From a bacterium (GTDB lineage Bacteria; Patescibacteriota; Saccharimonadia; Saccharimonadales; SZUA-47): a stretch of DNA of 36,546 nucleotides. Shown here piece by piece: positions 1-9,630 of the stretch. Positions within the stretch are counted from its first letter, which is position 1. Every line of letters starts with the position of its first letter. The position numbers were made by a program, and so were the translations under genes. Below the pieces are notes generated by a model that did no database searches, was not told where the DNA came from, and was given only the letters and a program-made list of their open reading frames with translations. The DNA is taken from contig JAUHXF010000009.1 of the NCBI GenBank assembly GCA_030427125.1, positions 1 to 36,546 of the forward strand, read 5' to 3'.

Positions 1-45
1 CAGATTAGGGTAACAACTGACGCATCTTTTATCGAAAGGGTACAA

Positions 46-1122
46 GTGGGCGCAAAGCAAAACGTTATTGAAATAAACGGCAAAAAATACGACGCAGCAA
101 CAGGAAAGCAACTCAGCTCTCCGGGCAATACGATGCAACAAGGCGGGTCTATTGATGGCTTTGCACGCCGAAAACCTGCAAAACCAACGACTGTAGCTTC
201 AGTAACAAAGCCAAAGCCAGCTACGCCACGTACACAACCAGCTCATGCGACGAAGGCCGCCCAGAAATCACGCACACTAATGCGTTCTGCAGTCAAGAAA
301 CCGACACCAGCGCCAAAAAAACAAGCACCTCAAAATAAGCAAGAGCTCGGCAGCACAAACGCTCGTCATCATGCAGCGCATACTACGAAGAAACACCCAC
401 AAGTACACCGGTATGGAGCCGGAGCAGCTCATACGAAAACGGTCGTCAAGAAAACACAGCCGCTTGAGGTCAAAAAAGCACCAGTACACGCACCGAATGC
501 TTCAGCACACGCCGTTAGTACCGTCCGCACAACAGCTCACGTGAAACCACAGATGAGCGCAGCAGCTCGAATGATTGAAGAGTCGCTTTCTAATGCGACA
601 GCGCATGAAAACCCTCGCGCGAAAGCACCGAAGAAACGGCGCAAGTTATCACATCGTTTTGGTGTTAGTCCACGCGCAATAGCCATAAGCAGTACAGTCC
701 TCGCAGGTGTACTACTCGGTGGATTTTTTACCGTGCAAAACGTACCAAACCTATCGATGCGGGTTGCGGCAACGCGTGCAGGGTTTGACGCGCAGATGCC
801 AGGCTACAATCCCTCAGGTTTTAGTTTTACTGGACCGATCAACTATTCAAGTGGTCGAGTTACTGTCTCGTTTAAGTCAAATACAGATGACCGCCATTAC
901 GATGTTACGCAGACAGCAAGCAACTGGAACAGTGATGCACTGCTCGCAAACTTTCTCCTAGAAGAAGACAAACAGTATCAGACGTATGTAGACCGTGGAC
1001 GGACATTATTCATTTACGACGGATCTAACGCAACATGGGTTGATAATGGTGTCTGGTACCAGGTAGAAGGTCAGTCCGCCATGACGACCGATCAACTCAT
1101 TCGTCTCGCTTCGAGCATGTAA
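46..1122 (+). CDS. Hypothetical membrane protein: basic Ala/Lys/His/Pro-rich N-terminal region, one TM segment, DUF4367-like C-terminal domain
   Basis: 358-aa ORF with GTG start; hydrophobic segment AIAISSTVLAGVLLGGFFTV; C-terminal 'PGYNPSGFSFTGPINYSSGRVTVSF' resembles DUF4367 (by eye). Confidence 0.75.
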   Translation: MGAKQNVIEINGKKYDAATGKQLSSPGNTMQQGGSIDGFARRKPAKPTTVASVTKPKPATPRTQPAHATKAAQKSRTLMRSAVKKPTPAPKKQAPQNKQELGSTNARHHAAHTTKKHPQVHRYGAGAAHTKTVVKKTQPLEVKKAPVHAPNASAHAVSTVRTTAHVKPQMSAAARMIEESLSNATAHENPRAKAPKKRRKLSHRFGVSPRAIAISSTVLAGVLLGGFFTVQNVPNLSMRVAATRAGFDAQMPGYNPSGFSFTGPINYSSGRVTVSFKSNTDDRHYDVTQTASNWNSDALLANFLLEEDKQYQTYVDRGRTLFIYDGSNATWVDNGVWYQVEGQSAMTTDQLIRLASSM

Positions 1123-1131
1123 GGAGCTGCT

Positions 1132-2433
1132 TTGGATGTAGATAAAAAAGTCCGCTTCAACTACGGGCTCATCATCTCGCTTATCATTGTTGCCATCCCT
1201 ATGTTTGCGTGGAAACTTTGGTATCCGTTTACCGGCTTAAGCACGTGGGATTCTTTCTTAATCTCCTTTGCAAAGATTGGCGCCTTTGGTGGCTTCGCCA
1301 TGTTTGCTATGTCACTCATCTTGAGCGGCCGCTACGTGTTTTACGAAAAACTATTCGGTGGTTTGGATAAAATGTACATTGCTCACCGCTTTTTTGGTAC
1401 GGTGAGCGTCATTTTACTGTTTATTCACCCGTTTGCTCTTAGTTTGCTCGTGTCAGGCACGAGCGTCACAGACGCAGCCCTACTCTGGGTTGATGTCCGT
1501 GATATAGCTATTCTGCTCGGTGCGGTTGGGCTGTATGGACTGATTGGGCTTGTTGTGTGGTCTATCGTGACTAAATCCTCATATGAAACCTTTATAAAAG
1601 TCCATCGTATATTGGGCTTGCTGTTTGTCGCTGGGGCAGTTCATGCATTCATGGCAGGGAGCGTGCTTGAGGAGAGTGTCTTTATGCAAGCATATCTGCT
1701 CGTGCTGACCGTCGCCGGCACCGTTACATTCCTCCTGTATTCAGTGCTTGGTGACATCATGCATCGTCCACTTTCGTACCATGTCGCACGCGCACAACGA
1801 CTACCGAATGACATTATTGAAGTAATTCTTAAGCCGCGCGTGCAGACAATGCGATTTTCACCCGGACAATTCGTCTATGTAAGTTTTCCCACGTTCAATA
1901 ATGCGGAGTACCACCCATTCTCAATCGCATCCGGCAGGAATGATGGTGAACTACGCCTCGTTATAAGAAAAGCAGGGGATTTTACCGAAGAACTTGCCAC
2001 ACTAAAAGATAACATCCATGCAAACGTCAAAGGCCCGTATGGTGGCTTCACATTTTTCTCGTCGCGTAACAAGAAGCAGCTATGGATTGCTGGCGGCATC
2101 GGTGTGACACCGTTTCTAAGTGGTGCTCGGTCACTACGACAATCTACTGAAGCAGGAAAGATCGAGATGGTATATGCAAGCGTCGAAAATAACCCATATG
2201 GACTGAAGGAGCTTGAAGAAATCGAGCATAAAAATCCGTCTTTCAACGTCACACACCTGCATCAAGACACCTTTGGTCATATTTCACTAGAGACATTAGA
2301 GCACCAGTTCAAAGACCTGCAGGAGCGCGTCATATACTTGTGTGGACCGCCTCCAATGATTGCCGCCCTCGAAAAAGAAGCTGAGCAGCTCGGACTTAGT
2401 AAAAATCTCCATTTCGAAGCATTTAATTACTAG
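1132..2433 (+). CDS. Ferric reductase-like transmembrane / FAD-NAD(P)-binding oxidoreductase
   Basis: TTG start right after the previous gene; multiple TMs with His, then FAD motif 'FSPGQFVYVSF..EYHPFSIAS' and NAD motif 'WIAGGIGVTPFLS...YLCGPPPMI'. Confidence 0.85.
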   Translation: MDVDKKVRFNYGLIISLIIVAIPMFAWKLWYPFTGLSTWDSFLISFAKIGAFGGFAMFAMSLILSGRYVFYEKLFGGLDKMYIAHRFFGTVSVILLFIHPFALSLLVSGTSVTDAALLWVDVRDIAILLGAVGLYGLIGLVVWSIVTKSSYETFIKVHRILGLLFVAGAVHAFMAGSVLEESVFMQAYLLVLTVAGTVTFLLYSVLGDIMHRPLSYHVARAQRLPNDIIEVILKPRVQTMRFSPGQFVYVSFPTFNNAEYHPFSIASGRNDGELRLVIRKAGDFTEELATLKDNIHANVKGPYGGFTFFSSRNKKQLWIAGGIGVTPFLSGARSLRQSTEAGKIEMVYASVENNPYGLKELEEIEHKNPSFNVTHLHQDTFGHISLETLEHQFKDLQERVIYLCGPPPMIAALEKEAEQLGLSKNLHFEAFNY

Positions 2434-2478
2434 TGCGAGCTTATGGTTATCTGACGCTGGGATGCTACTCTCTATTTT

Positions 2479-3339
2479 ATGAGTAAACCTGGAATATATT
2501 GGAATGGTGAGCCGGCTTCAGCCGAAACACTTTCAGAAGTAGATCGTCTAGCTACTGAATATGCAACCGACGGTGAAATCTCTACTCAACGCGCATGCAG
2601 CCTTGTATTTGGACTGGGCAGTGTTGTACTTGGCAGCAAGATGACTCCAAGAGAAGACATTTGTGATATTCGAGCATTATCTGATGATTGCACCGTTGTT
2701 ACTCTAGATATAGCAGACGATGTGCATGAAACAATTTTCGACTTAGAATTTTATCCGAAAGCAAACGATGGAAATAAATTCAAAATGTACTTTGATAGAA
2801 GCGACGTTTTGCAAGCAGCAGGCATCGCACTCGAGGCTGCAGAAAGCCCATTCTTTCAAATTGAGTTACAGGGGAGTGAAAATCTTCTGTTCCTATTAGA
2901 AGCTATCCGGTCAGATGAACTGGAGGCATTTATCGCTAATAAAATACTGAAAGATCGTTTTGAGGTGTTTGCGACATCTATTCGTGATGCACTGCGAGGC
3001 AATAGAGACTTAGAGTTTATCGAGCAGCGTCGATCAGACGCTATGGATACTGGTAATTTATTGGTTGTACGCAATGACATCACTTTTATTAGAGGGGGTG
3101 AAGTCGATGTTGAAGTTCCAGATAAAATCGAGATTGAATGCGAAATTGATGGAACAGTTATCTTATACTCGAAAACTCAGGAAGGTGGGGTTTTCAGTAC
3201 CTTTGTCGACCCAAACAATCCTGAAATAAACGAGCCAAGCATAGAAGATTTCGAATTAAGAAAAGAACTGGGCGAATACGTCCCGACCGAAACAAATATG
3301 CAGCTCATTCTCGCTGCATTTCGCAGAACAATTAATTAG
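2479..3339 (+). CDS. Hypothetical protein (orphan)
   Basis: 286-aa ORF without competing long frames; no family recognised. Confidence 0.7.
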   Translation: MSKPGIYWNGEPASAETLSEVDRLATEYATDGEISTQRACSLVFGLGSVVLGSKMTPREDICDIRALSDDCTVVTLDIADDVHETIFDLEFYPKANDGNKFKMYFDRSDVLQAAGIALEAAESPFFQIELQGSENLLFLLEAIRSDELEAFIANKILKDRFEVFATSIRDALRGNRDLEFIEQRRSDAMDTGNLLVVRNDITFIRGGEVDVEVPDKIEIECEIDGTVILYSKTQEGGVFSTFVDPNNPEINEPSIEDFELRKELGEYVPTETNMQLILAAFRRTIN

Positions 3340-5000
3340 ACTGCCTGTAGACGACTATTGATGCGTTCTTCGCCCATTATTTGCATGATGGTATAGAGGT
3401 CCGGGGTGCGTGTCTTGCCAGTCAAAGCAACACGGATAATAGTCGCGAAATCGGCGAGGCCACCTTTGAACGATTCTGGTGATTCTTTCAGCGCTTTACG
3501 ATCAAGTGCATAGCCAGCGTTTTCTGCTGCTTTTTTCATGTTTTCAAACCAGGTGTCTTTATCGGAAACATGACTATATGTAGTCATAAAGCTTTGCATC
3601 GCCTCTGTTACATGTTGCTCTGTGATGTCAATTGATTCTTTTTCCTGTTTTGCAAAAATTTCATCATAAAAATACCCAAACTGTGCCGGTACATCGGACC
3701 ATTTTGCTACGTCTTTTCTAGGTTTTTCGCCACTGCGTTCAATCGCAAGGACTTGTTTTGTGTAGTCGGGGTTAGCCATCATGGCGTCGAACAATGCCTT
3801 ATCGTGTAGTTCAGTCCAGGCTAAAACCTCTTTGTTGAACTGCTCTTGTGGCATACGTGCAATTTCGTCCTTGGCGTAATCAGCTACTTTTCGCATATCA
3901 AGTAGCGGCGAGCGTGACGTACGAAGTTTCTCAAGACTAAACGGAAATTCTTCTAGTGGTGCGTCAGGATTCTCACGATACCAATCTTCGAAGTTCGAAT
4001 TAGCCAACCCAAGCAAATACGCTTTGACTGCGCGAAGCGGATACGCTTCTTTCACCCAGAACGCCACATCGGCCTCAGGGTCTTTTCGTTTTGATAACTT
4101 GCGCTTGGTATTGGTTTCAGCATCAAGAATAGATATGACAGGCGTGTGGGCATATTTGAACGGCTTTATGTCAAGCGCCAGTGCGATATCAGCGTGTAGT
4201 GGAGTTGACGGCAGCCACTCTTCGCCACGCGTGACAACTGTAGTCTGCATCAAATAATCATCCACGACATGCGCCAGGTGATAGGTTGGCAAGCCAGACC
4301 CGTCTGATTTAATAAGCGGCACATCGAGATCGTTCTGCGGCAACTCTACCTTACCTTTGATTCGATCGGCAATCGTAACTCGTTTATCATGCGAACCACT
4401 CGATTTAAATCGCAGCACAAAAGGGGTGCCTTTCTCTAACTCTGCCTCAATATCTTCGTCACTTCGGTCTCGCCACAAGGCCCATTCTCCGTAGTACCCA
4501 GGCCGTTGCTTCTTCGCTTTTTGATCTGCGACTGCTGCCTCAAGCTCTTCGGTGTTTGCAAAGCACGGATAGGCTCGATCGCGTGCAATAAGGTCGACCG
4601 CATATGCAAGGTACAGTTCTTTTCGTTCACTCTGAACATATGGCCCATAATCACCTTTGATACTGCCGTCAGCCTGCAAGCCTTCATCGGGAGTCAAACC
4701 AAACGTCTGCAGTTGAGACGCTATGAGCGCTTGCGATCCTTCCATTTCACGTTTTTTATCAGTGTCCTCAATGCGTAGCATGTACACGCCATCTGTCTGA
4801 TGTGCGACACGCTCACACAACTGAGCTGTGAATATTGCGCCAATGTGCACAAACCCAGTTGGTGACGGCGCGAATCGCGTGACTTCTACACCATCAGTCA
4901 GAGTGCGTGGAACATAGCGTGCCTCAACTGCTTCACGAGTAGGTATAGTGACGTTTTCTGTCAAAAGTGAAATGACTTTTTCTTTGATTGATTGCTTCAT
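3336..5000 (-). CDS. gltX: Glutamyl-tRNA synthetase
   Basis: RFAPSPTGFVHIGAI (HIGH motif) and KRKLSKRKD (KMSKS motif); start placed at MKQSIKEK (5000), downstream of the ORF-track start. Confidence 0.93.
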   Translation of the reverse strand: MKQSIKEKVISLLTENVTIPTREAVEARYVPRTLTDGVEVTRFAPSPTGFVHIGAIFTAQLCERVAHQTDGVYMLRIEDTDKKREMEGSQALIASQLQTFGLTPDEGLQADGSIKGDYGPYVQSERKELYLAYAVDLIARDRAYPCFANTEELEAAVADQKAKKQRPGYYGEWALWRDRSDEDIEAELEKGTPFVLRFKSSGSHDKRVTIADRIKGKVELPQNDLDVPLIKSDGSGLPTYHLAHVVDDYLMQTTVVTRGEEWLPSTPLHADIALALDIKPFKYAHTPVISILDAETNTKRKLSKRKDPEADVAFWVKEAYPLRAVKAYLLGLANSNFEDWYRENPDAPLEEFPFSLEKLRTSRSPLLDMRKVADYAKDEIARMPQEQFNKEVLAWTELHDKALFDAMMANPDYTKQVLAIERSGEKPRKDVAKWSDVPAQFGYFYDEIFAKQEKESIDITEQHVTEAMQSFMTTYSHVSDKDTWFENMKKAAENAGYALDRKALKESPESFKGGLADFATIIRVALTGKTRTPDLYTIMQIMGEERINSRLQAV

Positions 5001-5066
5001 CTTGGCAACAGTGTACCATCTCTGTTGTAATTTCATAAGCTACCGCGTACAATAACGACAAGCATT

Positions 5067-6257
5067 ATGGATACACAAAAACCACAAACAGAGGGCGATA
5101 ATTTTGCTCATCCAACAGATGTAACAAAGAAAGACCGATTCGCCGGAATTAAAACATTTCTTAAGAAACGACCACCAAAAAAGCGTTTACTTGTTGTCGG
5201 TGGTGTCGGCCTTGCAGTTCTTCTCGCAGGAAGCACGGCAGCGTTCACCCTTATCAAGGATACGAGCGAACCGACTCCCGTAAGCATTGCGCCTGCGCCT
5301 GAACCAGAGCCAGAACAGAAGTTCTACTCGCAGCTCACCGGACTTGAGACGACTGAAGCGCTATCGAACAAAGTACTTACTGCCGTCATGATTGAGAATA
5401 GTGTTGATGCTCGACCGCAAGCAGGCTTAGAAGAAGCAGGTGTTGTATTTGAAGCGATTGCTGAGGGTGGCATTACCCGGTTTATGGCTGTCTACCAGGA
5501 AACTGAGCCAGAGCGCATTGGACCGATTCGCTCTGCGCGTCCGTATTATGTTGAATGGGCTGCAGGACTCGATGCAGCGTACGCGCATAGCGGTGGGAGC
5601 GGCAAAGCATTGTCACTTATACAGAAACTGGGTGTCATGGACCTCGATCACGGCAAAGAGTCGAGCTATTTTGAAAGGGTCAGCAACCGATTTGCGCCGC
5701 ATAACGTCTATACAGACATGAAGCGACTTGATTCTTTCAAGTCCGATAAAGGATATAAGAAAAGCGATTTCACGCCATTTGCACGTATCCAAGAATCTGA
5801 AGCGGATGAAAAAGAAACTACCATCGATGATGCTGAAGCTGCTGAGACTACTGCGAAAAATAAGAAAGCTACCGAAATAGAGATGGACATATCTAGTCCG
5901 CTGTACAACACGAGCTACACGTATGATGAAGAAAGCAACGCTTACAAACGCAGTATGGCGAGCAGAAAACACGTCGATGAAGTCAGCGGAAAGCAAATCA
6001 CGCCGTCTGTTGTCGTCGCGATGTATACCGACTACAGTATAGATCCAAACGGCATTCACAGCGTCTATAGAACATCAGGAACAGGTACAGCTATTGTGTT
6101 TCAGAATGGCGAAGTAATTGAAGCAAAGTGGTCTAAGAAATCCCAGAAAGAGCCACTGCGACTCCTGACCAAAGATAATGAACCCCTTGAACTCGTTCCG
6201 GGGCAGACGTGGATAACTGCAATACCGAAAGGAAGAGTTTCGTACAGCGCTTCCTAG
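5067..6257 (+). CDS. DUF3048 (YerB-like) domain protein with N-terminal TM
   Basis: TM 'LLVVGGVGLAVLLAGSTAAFTLI' followed by 'TAVMIENSVDARPQAGLEEAGVVFEAIAEGGITRFMAVYQ...IGPIRSARPYYVEWA', typical of DUF3048. Confidence 0.85.
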   Translation: MDTQKPQTEGDNFAHPTDVTKKDRFAGIKTFLKKRPPKKRLLVVGGVGLAVLLAGSTAAFTLIKDTSEPTPVSIAPAPEPEPEQKFYSQLTGLETTEALSNKVLTAVMIENSVDARPQAGLEEAGVVFEAIAEGGITRFMAVYQETEPERIGPIRSARPYYVEWAAGLDAAYAHSGGSGKALSLIQKLGVMDLDHGKESSYFERVSNRFAPHNVYTDMKRLDSFKSDKGYKKSDFTPFARIQESEADEKETTIDDAEAAETTAKNKKATEIEMDISSPLYNTSYTYDEESNAYKRSMASRKHVDEVSGKQITPSVVVAMYTDYSIDPNGIHSVYRTSGTGTAIVFQNGEVIEAKWSKKSQKEPLRLLTKDNEPLELVPGQTWITAIPKGRVSYSAS

Positions 6258-6287
6258 AGATAGCGCTGTAGAACCACGGGGGAGGGC

Positions 6288-7868
6288 ATGGACTACGGAA
6301 AGAAATTCACTGCCAAACTCACACTCATCATTCTGAGCAGTCTCGTCGTGACATCTGGGTTGATTGTCGGGGCATGGGTGTTGTTAGCAGACATATTCGC
6401 TACTGACCGCGGTCTGCAATTACTGAGCTTTGTACTGGTCAGTATTGTCTTGATTGGTCTTATCAGTCTTATTACGTCTCGAATAATCTACAAGCCAGTG
6501 AAAGCCCTATCAGATGCCATCGTTTTCACTGGGCACAAAAGCGGTGGCACCGCACCAAAAACGGACAAGCTTTTCCTCGGTAAAGAACTCATCACATCAC
6601 TGTCAACACAGGTATACGATTTAGCAAGCATGTCTGATGATGCAAGCACGGCAACAACAGCCTCATCTCAGACACAAACATCGAATCAATCCTCGTCACA
6701 AACTACTGCAGATGCTATGAAAGCCGTCACACCAAATGCACTCAATAAAGTCGCTTCACCAATATTTGGTGTAGATAATAAACAGGTTGTTCGTGCTGCC
6801 AACAAGAGTGCTCTCGACTACCTTGGCAAGTCCGAGGAAGAAGTGGTCGGCAAGCCGCTATTCGATGTCGCAAACATGACATTTGATAGTGAAGATACAT
6901 TTGAATCGTGGTTGAAGAAAATGCAAGAGACAGTCGTCAATGGCATCACACGCTGGGAGCGAGTCAGGATAAATGACTTCGAGGGCAAGCCGCTGAAACA
7001 ATTTGACCTTACTGCAAGCTTCAACAAACAAGAAGAAGAAGGCGTGATTGAGACAATGATTGTGTTCTTTGACCGTAGCGAACAGTACGCAAAGGATGAT
7101 CGAGAAATTAGCTTCGTGGCACTCGCGGTACACGAACTACGTACACCGCTCACTATTATGAAGGGGTATATTGAAGTGTTTCAGGATGAAGTTGCACCAA
7201 CATTAAGCCCTGAGATGGTTGGCTTTATGCATAAAATGCAAGCGAGCGCGCAGCAACTCACATCGTTTGTTGGTAACATATTGAACGTTGCTCGTGTCGA
7301 AGATAATCAGCTTACTCTCACCCTGCAGAAACAAGATTGGTCTCAGATCCTAAAAGCTGCTGTCGAGGACCTTGAGCTGCGCGCACAAGTCCACAATATC
7401 CATATTGAGTTGAATGTTGCGGATAACATCCCTCCAGTGGCAGCAGACCGCATTAGCATACATGAAGTCATTAATAACCTCGTCGACAATGCCATCAAAT
7501 ACTCTGGAGATTCCGATAAGATAGTCATTACCTCGACCGTCAATAAAGACGGCATGATTGAAACAAGCGTACAGGACTTCGGTATTGGCATACCCGATTC
7601 AGTTGTTCCTGAACTATTCCAGAAGTTCTACCGAAGCCATAGGAGCAAGGTGCAGGTTAAGGGAACCGGACTTGGGCTATACTTGTGTAAGGCCATGGTG
7701 AACGCTCATGGCGGCAATATTTGGGTCCATACCAAAGAAGGTCAGGGAAGTATTTTTAGCTTCACAATCCAATCATTTGATCAGGCAAACACTGATAACA
7801 CTGGCCAGGACGGCATCGAACGCGGTGCTCATGGCTGGATAAAAAACCACACAATGAACAGGCAGTAA
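6288..7868 (+). CDS. Membrane PAS-domain sensor histidine kinase
   Basis: Two TMs; PAS-like region; H-box 'VALAVHELRTPLTIMKGY', N-box 'VINNLVDNAIKYS', G-boxes 'DFGIGIP', 'KGTGLGLYLCKAMV'. Confidence 0.93.
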   Translation: MDYGKKFTAKLTLIILSSLVVTSGLIVGAWVLLADIFATDRGLQLLSFVLVSIVLIGLISLITSRIIYKPVKALSDAIVFTGHKSGGTAPKTDKLFLGKELITSLSTQVYDLASMSDDASTATTASSQTQTSNQSSSQTTADAMKAVTPNALNKVASPIFGVDNKQVVRAANKSALDYLGKSEEEVVGKPLFDVANMTFDSEDTFESWLKKMQETVVNGITRWERVRINDFEGKPLKQFDLTASFNKQEEEGVIETMIVFFDRSEQYAKDDREISFVALAVHELRTPLTIMKGYIEVFQDEVAPTLSPEMVGFMHKMQASAQQLTSFVGNILNVARVEDNQLTLTLQKQDWSQILKAAVEDLELRAQVHNIHIELNVADNIPPVAADRISIHEVINNLVDNAIKYSGDSDKIVITSTVNKDGMIETSVQDFGIGIPDSVVPELFQKFYRSHRSKVQVKGTGLGLYLCKAMVNAHGGNIWVHTKEGQGSIFSFTIQSFDQANTDNTGQDGIERGAHGWIKNHTMNRQ

Positions 7869-7869
7869 T

Positions 7870-8457
7870 ATGAACGAACCAACCACGCCAACACCACATC
7901 TCGAAAATACACCGCAAAGCGATATGCCACAGACTTCTACCGCACAAATTAGCCAATCAGTGAATCCTGCGTCCTCACAACAGCCAGTGCAGCAGGCAAC
8001 TCAAACACAAGAACCAGCAGCGCAGCCACAACCACAGGAGGTCACTCAGCCGACCACGCCAATAGAGCCAACCAAAGCAGGCGGAAAAACGATACTAATC
8101 GTGGAGGATGAGCGCTTTATCAGTGAGTTGTACACCCGTGCACTTGAGAAAGCAGGGTATAGCGTCTCTACCGCAGGAGATGGCGAACAAGCACTCCAAA
8201 TTGCAACAACGCGAGACTTTGACCTCATATTGCTAGATATCATGCTCCCGACCATGAACGGTGTCGATTTACTATACAAAATGAAAGATCCTGGGTCAGG
8301 CAAACCAGTATCTGCGAAGGTCATCATCACGACCAACATGGACCAAAAGGAAGAGACGAAGGATAAAGTCGAGCAAATGGCCGACGGCTACCTCATCAAA
8401 GCCGAAGTCACGCCAAAAGAGCTTGTCGCCTACGTCAACCAAGTATTCGGTAACTAA
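7870..8457 (+). CDS. Response regulator, receiver domain only, with Pro/Gln/Thr-rich N-terminal extension
   Basis: 'TILIVEDERFISELYTRALEKAGYSVSTAGDGEQAL...DLILLDIMLPTMNGVDLL...KVIITTNMDQ'; starts 2 nt after the kinase gene. Confidence 0.9.
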   Translation: MNEPTTPTPHLENTPQSDMPQTSTAQISQSVNPASSQQPVQQATQTQEPAAQPQPQEVTQPTTPIEPTKAGGKTILIVEDERFISELYTRALEKAGYSVSTAGDGEQALQIATTRDFDLILLDIMLPTMNGVDLLYKMKDPGSGKPVSAKVIITTNMDQKEETKDKVEQMADGYLIKAEVTPKELVAYVNQVFGN

Positions 8458-8507
8458 GCTTAACGAGTTTTGTTTCTAGTCTTTTTGTGGCATATTAATT
8501 GATATAT

Positions 8508-9200
8508 ATGGCGTTTGAAACAAACATAAAGTGGGATGGTCGCAAGTGGACAAGTGGCGCGAAGCAACATCTGCGTCCAGTTATAGAATCGTCTAAAGAG
8601 CTAGCGATCGAATGCATAGGTGCCGAAGGCGTAGAAAGCGGTGGGCCTACAAAGAATCTATTCGTGAGCACATGGGGTAATCCATTTTATAAAGGACAGT
8701 GCACTGGGAGCAGCTCCGTGAGACTTCAGGTCCCTCGGAGTACAGTCGTACACAGAAAGCCTGTTGAGATAAAACCAATTTTAGCACCAATGATAGGACA
8801 TGAGTTAACGCATGCAGTGCGAGCTGAAGAATTTGCAAACACACATATAGCTGAACTGAGCGCAAGTGAAGCATGTGGATTTTTGGCAGATACGATTGTT
8901 GGCAGACGTCTCTTTGGGAGTAGATCTCTAGATTTGCTTTCGTTGGTACCTCATTTAAATGACGATGAGCTTGTTGCATATGTAAACATGTTGCTTGATA
9001 AGGAAATTGGAGAAACACCTTTCCAGGATCTAGATGACGACACTTACGCAGACTGGCTATACCCAGCATCATCCACCGAGCCATATAGACTCGCTGAAAT
9101 AGTGGGCGTTAACGCCGCCGTCAGACTGGTAGACCAATCTGTTCGACTGGGCGATATGGTACGCATGACCCCGGACGAGCTATTTGGGCAAGCAGCCTAG
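8508..9200 (+). CDS. Hypothetical protein with HExxH motif (putative zinc metallopeptidase-like)
   Basis: 'MIGHELTHAVRAEEFANTHIAELSASEACGF'; ATG at 8508 (MAFETN) follows a -10-like TATTAA. Confidence 0.65.
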   Translation: MAFETNIKWDGRKWTSGAKQHLRPVIESSKELAIECIGAEGVESGGPTKNLFVSTWGNPFYKGQCTGSSSVRLQVPRSTVVHRKPVEIKPILAPMIGHELTHAVRAEEFANTHIAELSASEACGFLADTIVGRRLFGSRSLDLLSLVPHLNDDELVAYVNMLLDKEIGETPFQDLDDDTYADWLYPASSTEPYRLAEIVGVNAAVRLVDQSVRLGDMVRMTPDELFGQAA

Positions 9201-9270
9201 ACATCACCTCTGTGTCCTCCGCGCCTAATAGCTGCTACACTCATTAGTATCTTTTTTTAACTCCTTAAGA

Positions 9271-9276
9271 TATAAT
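9271..9276 (+). promoter_or_regulatory. Putative -10 box for the tRNA-Glu transcript
   Basis: Perfect TATAAT about 156 nt upstream of tRNA-Glu; -35 not obvious. Confidence 0.45.
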
Positions 9277-9282
9277 GTTTCG

Positions 9283-9431
9283 AGCAATCATGGCTATAAC
9301 GCCTGTAGCCATAAAGAATTCAAGAGGGGATTCTTGAATTCTAGAGGAAGCGGCTTGATTAGCTCACTAGAATTGTTGGGAAACTTGTTTTGCCAACCAG
9401 TTCGGTGAGACAATCATCACACGCACGACGA
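9283..9431 (+). ncRNA. Structured leader or small RNA candidate upstream of tRNA-Glu
   Basis: Hairpin ATGGCTA..TAGCCAT, then an 11-bp perfect stem AGAATTCAAGA-GGGGAT-TCTTGAATTCT (9315-9342), then GTTGG..CCAAC nested in CTCAC..GTGAG; no ORF. Confidence 0.4.
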
Positions 9432-9506
9432 GGCCCCATCGTCTAACGGTTAGGACATCAGATTCTCAATCTGGCAATACGGGTTCGATTCCCGTTGGGG
9501 TCACCA
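9432..9506 (+). tRNA. tRNA-Glu (CUC anticodon), CCA encoded
   Basis: GGCCCCATCGTCTAACGGTTAGGACATCAGATTCTCAATCTGGCAATACGGGTTCGATTCCCGTTGGGGTCACCA folds as a cloverleaf; anticodon loop TTCTCAA. Confidence 0.95.
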
Positions 9507-9547
9507 ATCAATGAACCGGAGCTTTAGTTCCGGTTTTTTGATTGATG
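9507..9547 (+). terminator. Rho-independent terminator after tRNA-Glu
   Basis: AATCAAT-GAA-CCGGAGC-TTTA-GTTCCGG-TTTTTT-GATTGAT, nested stems with U-run. Confidence 0.75.
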
Positions 9548-9630
9548 GATTTCAGACAGAAATCTCGAACCCGGTCGCGGTTCGCTATTTGGCTTGCCAA
9601 ATATACCCTAGTATTCCCGTTGGGGTCACC

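Noticed and set aside
4024-4778. ORFs antisense or alternate-frame to gltX (4024-4257, 4436-4687, 4506-4778)
   Set aside because: Fully embedded in a confidently identified gltX; typical shadow ORFs.
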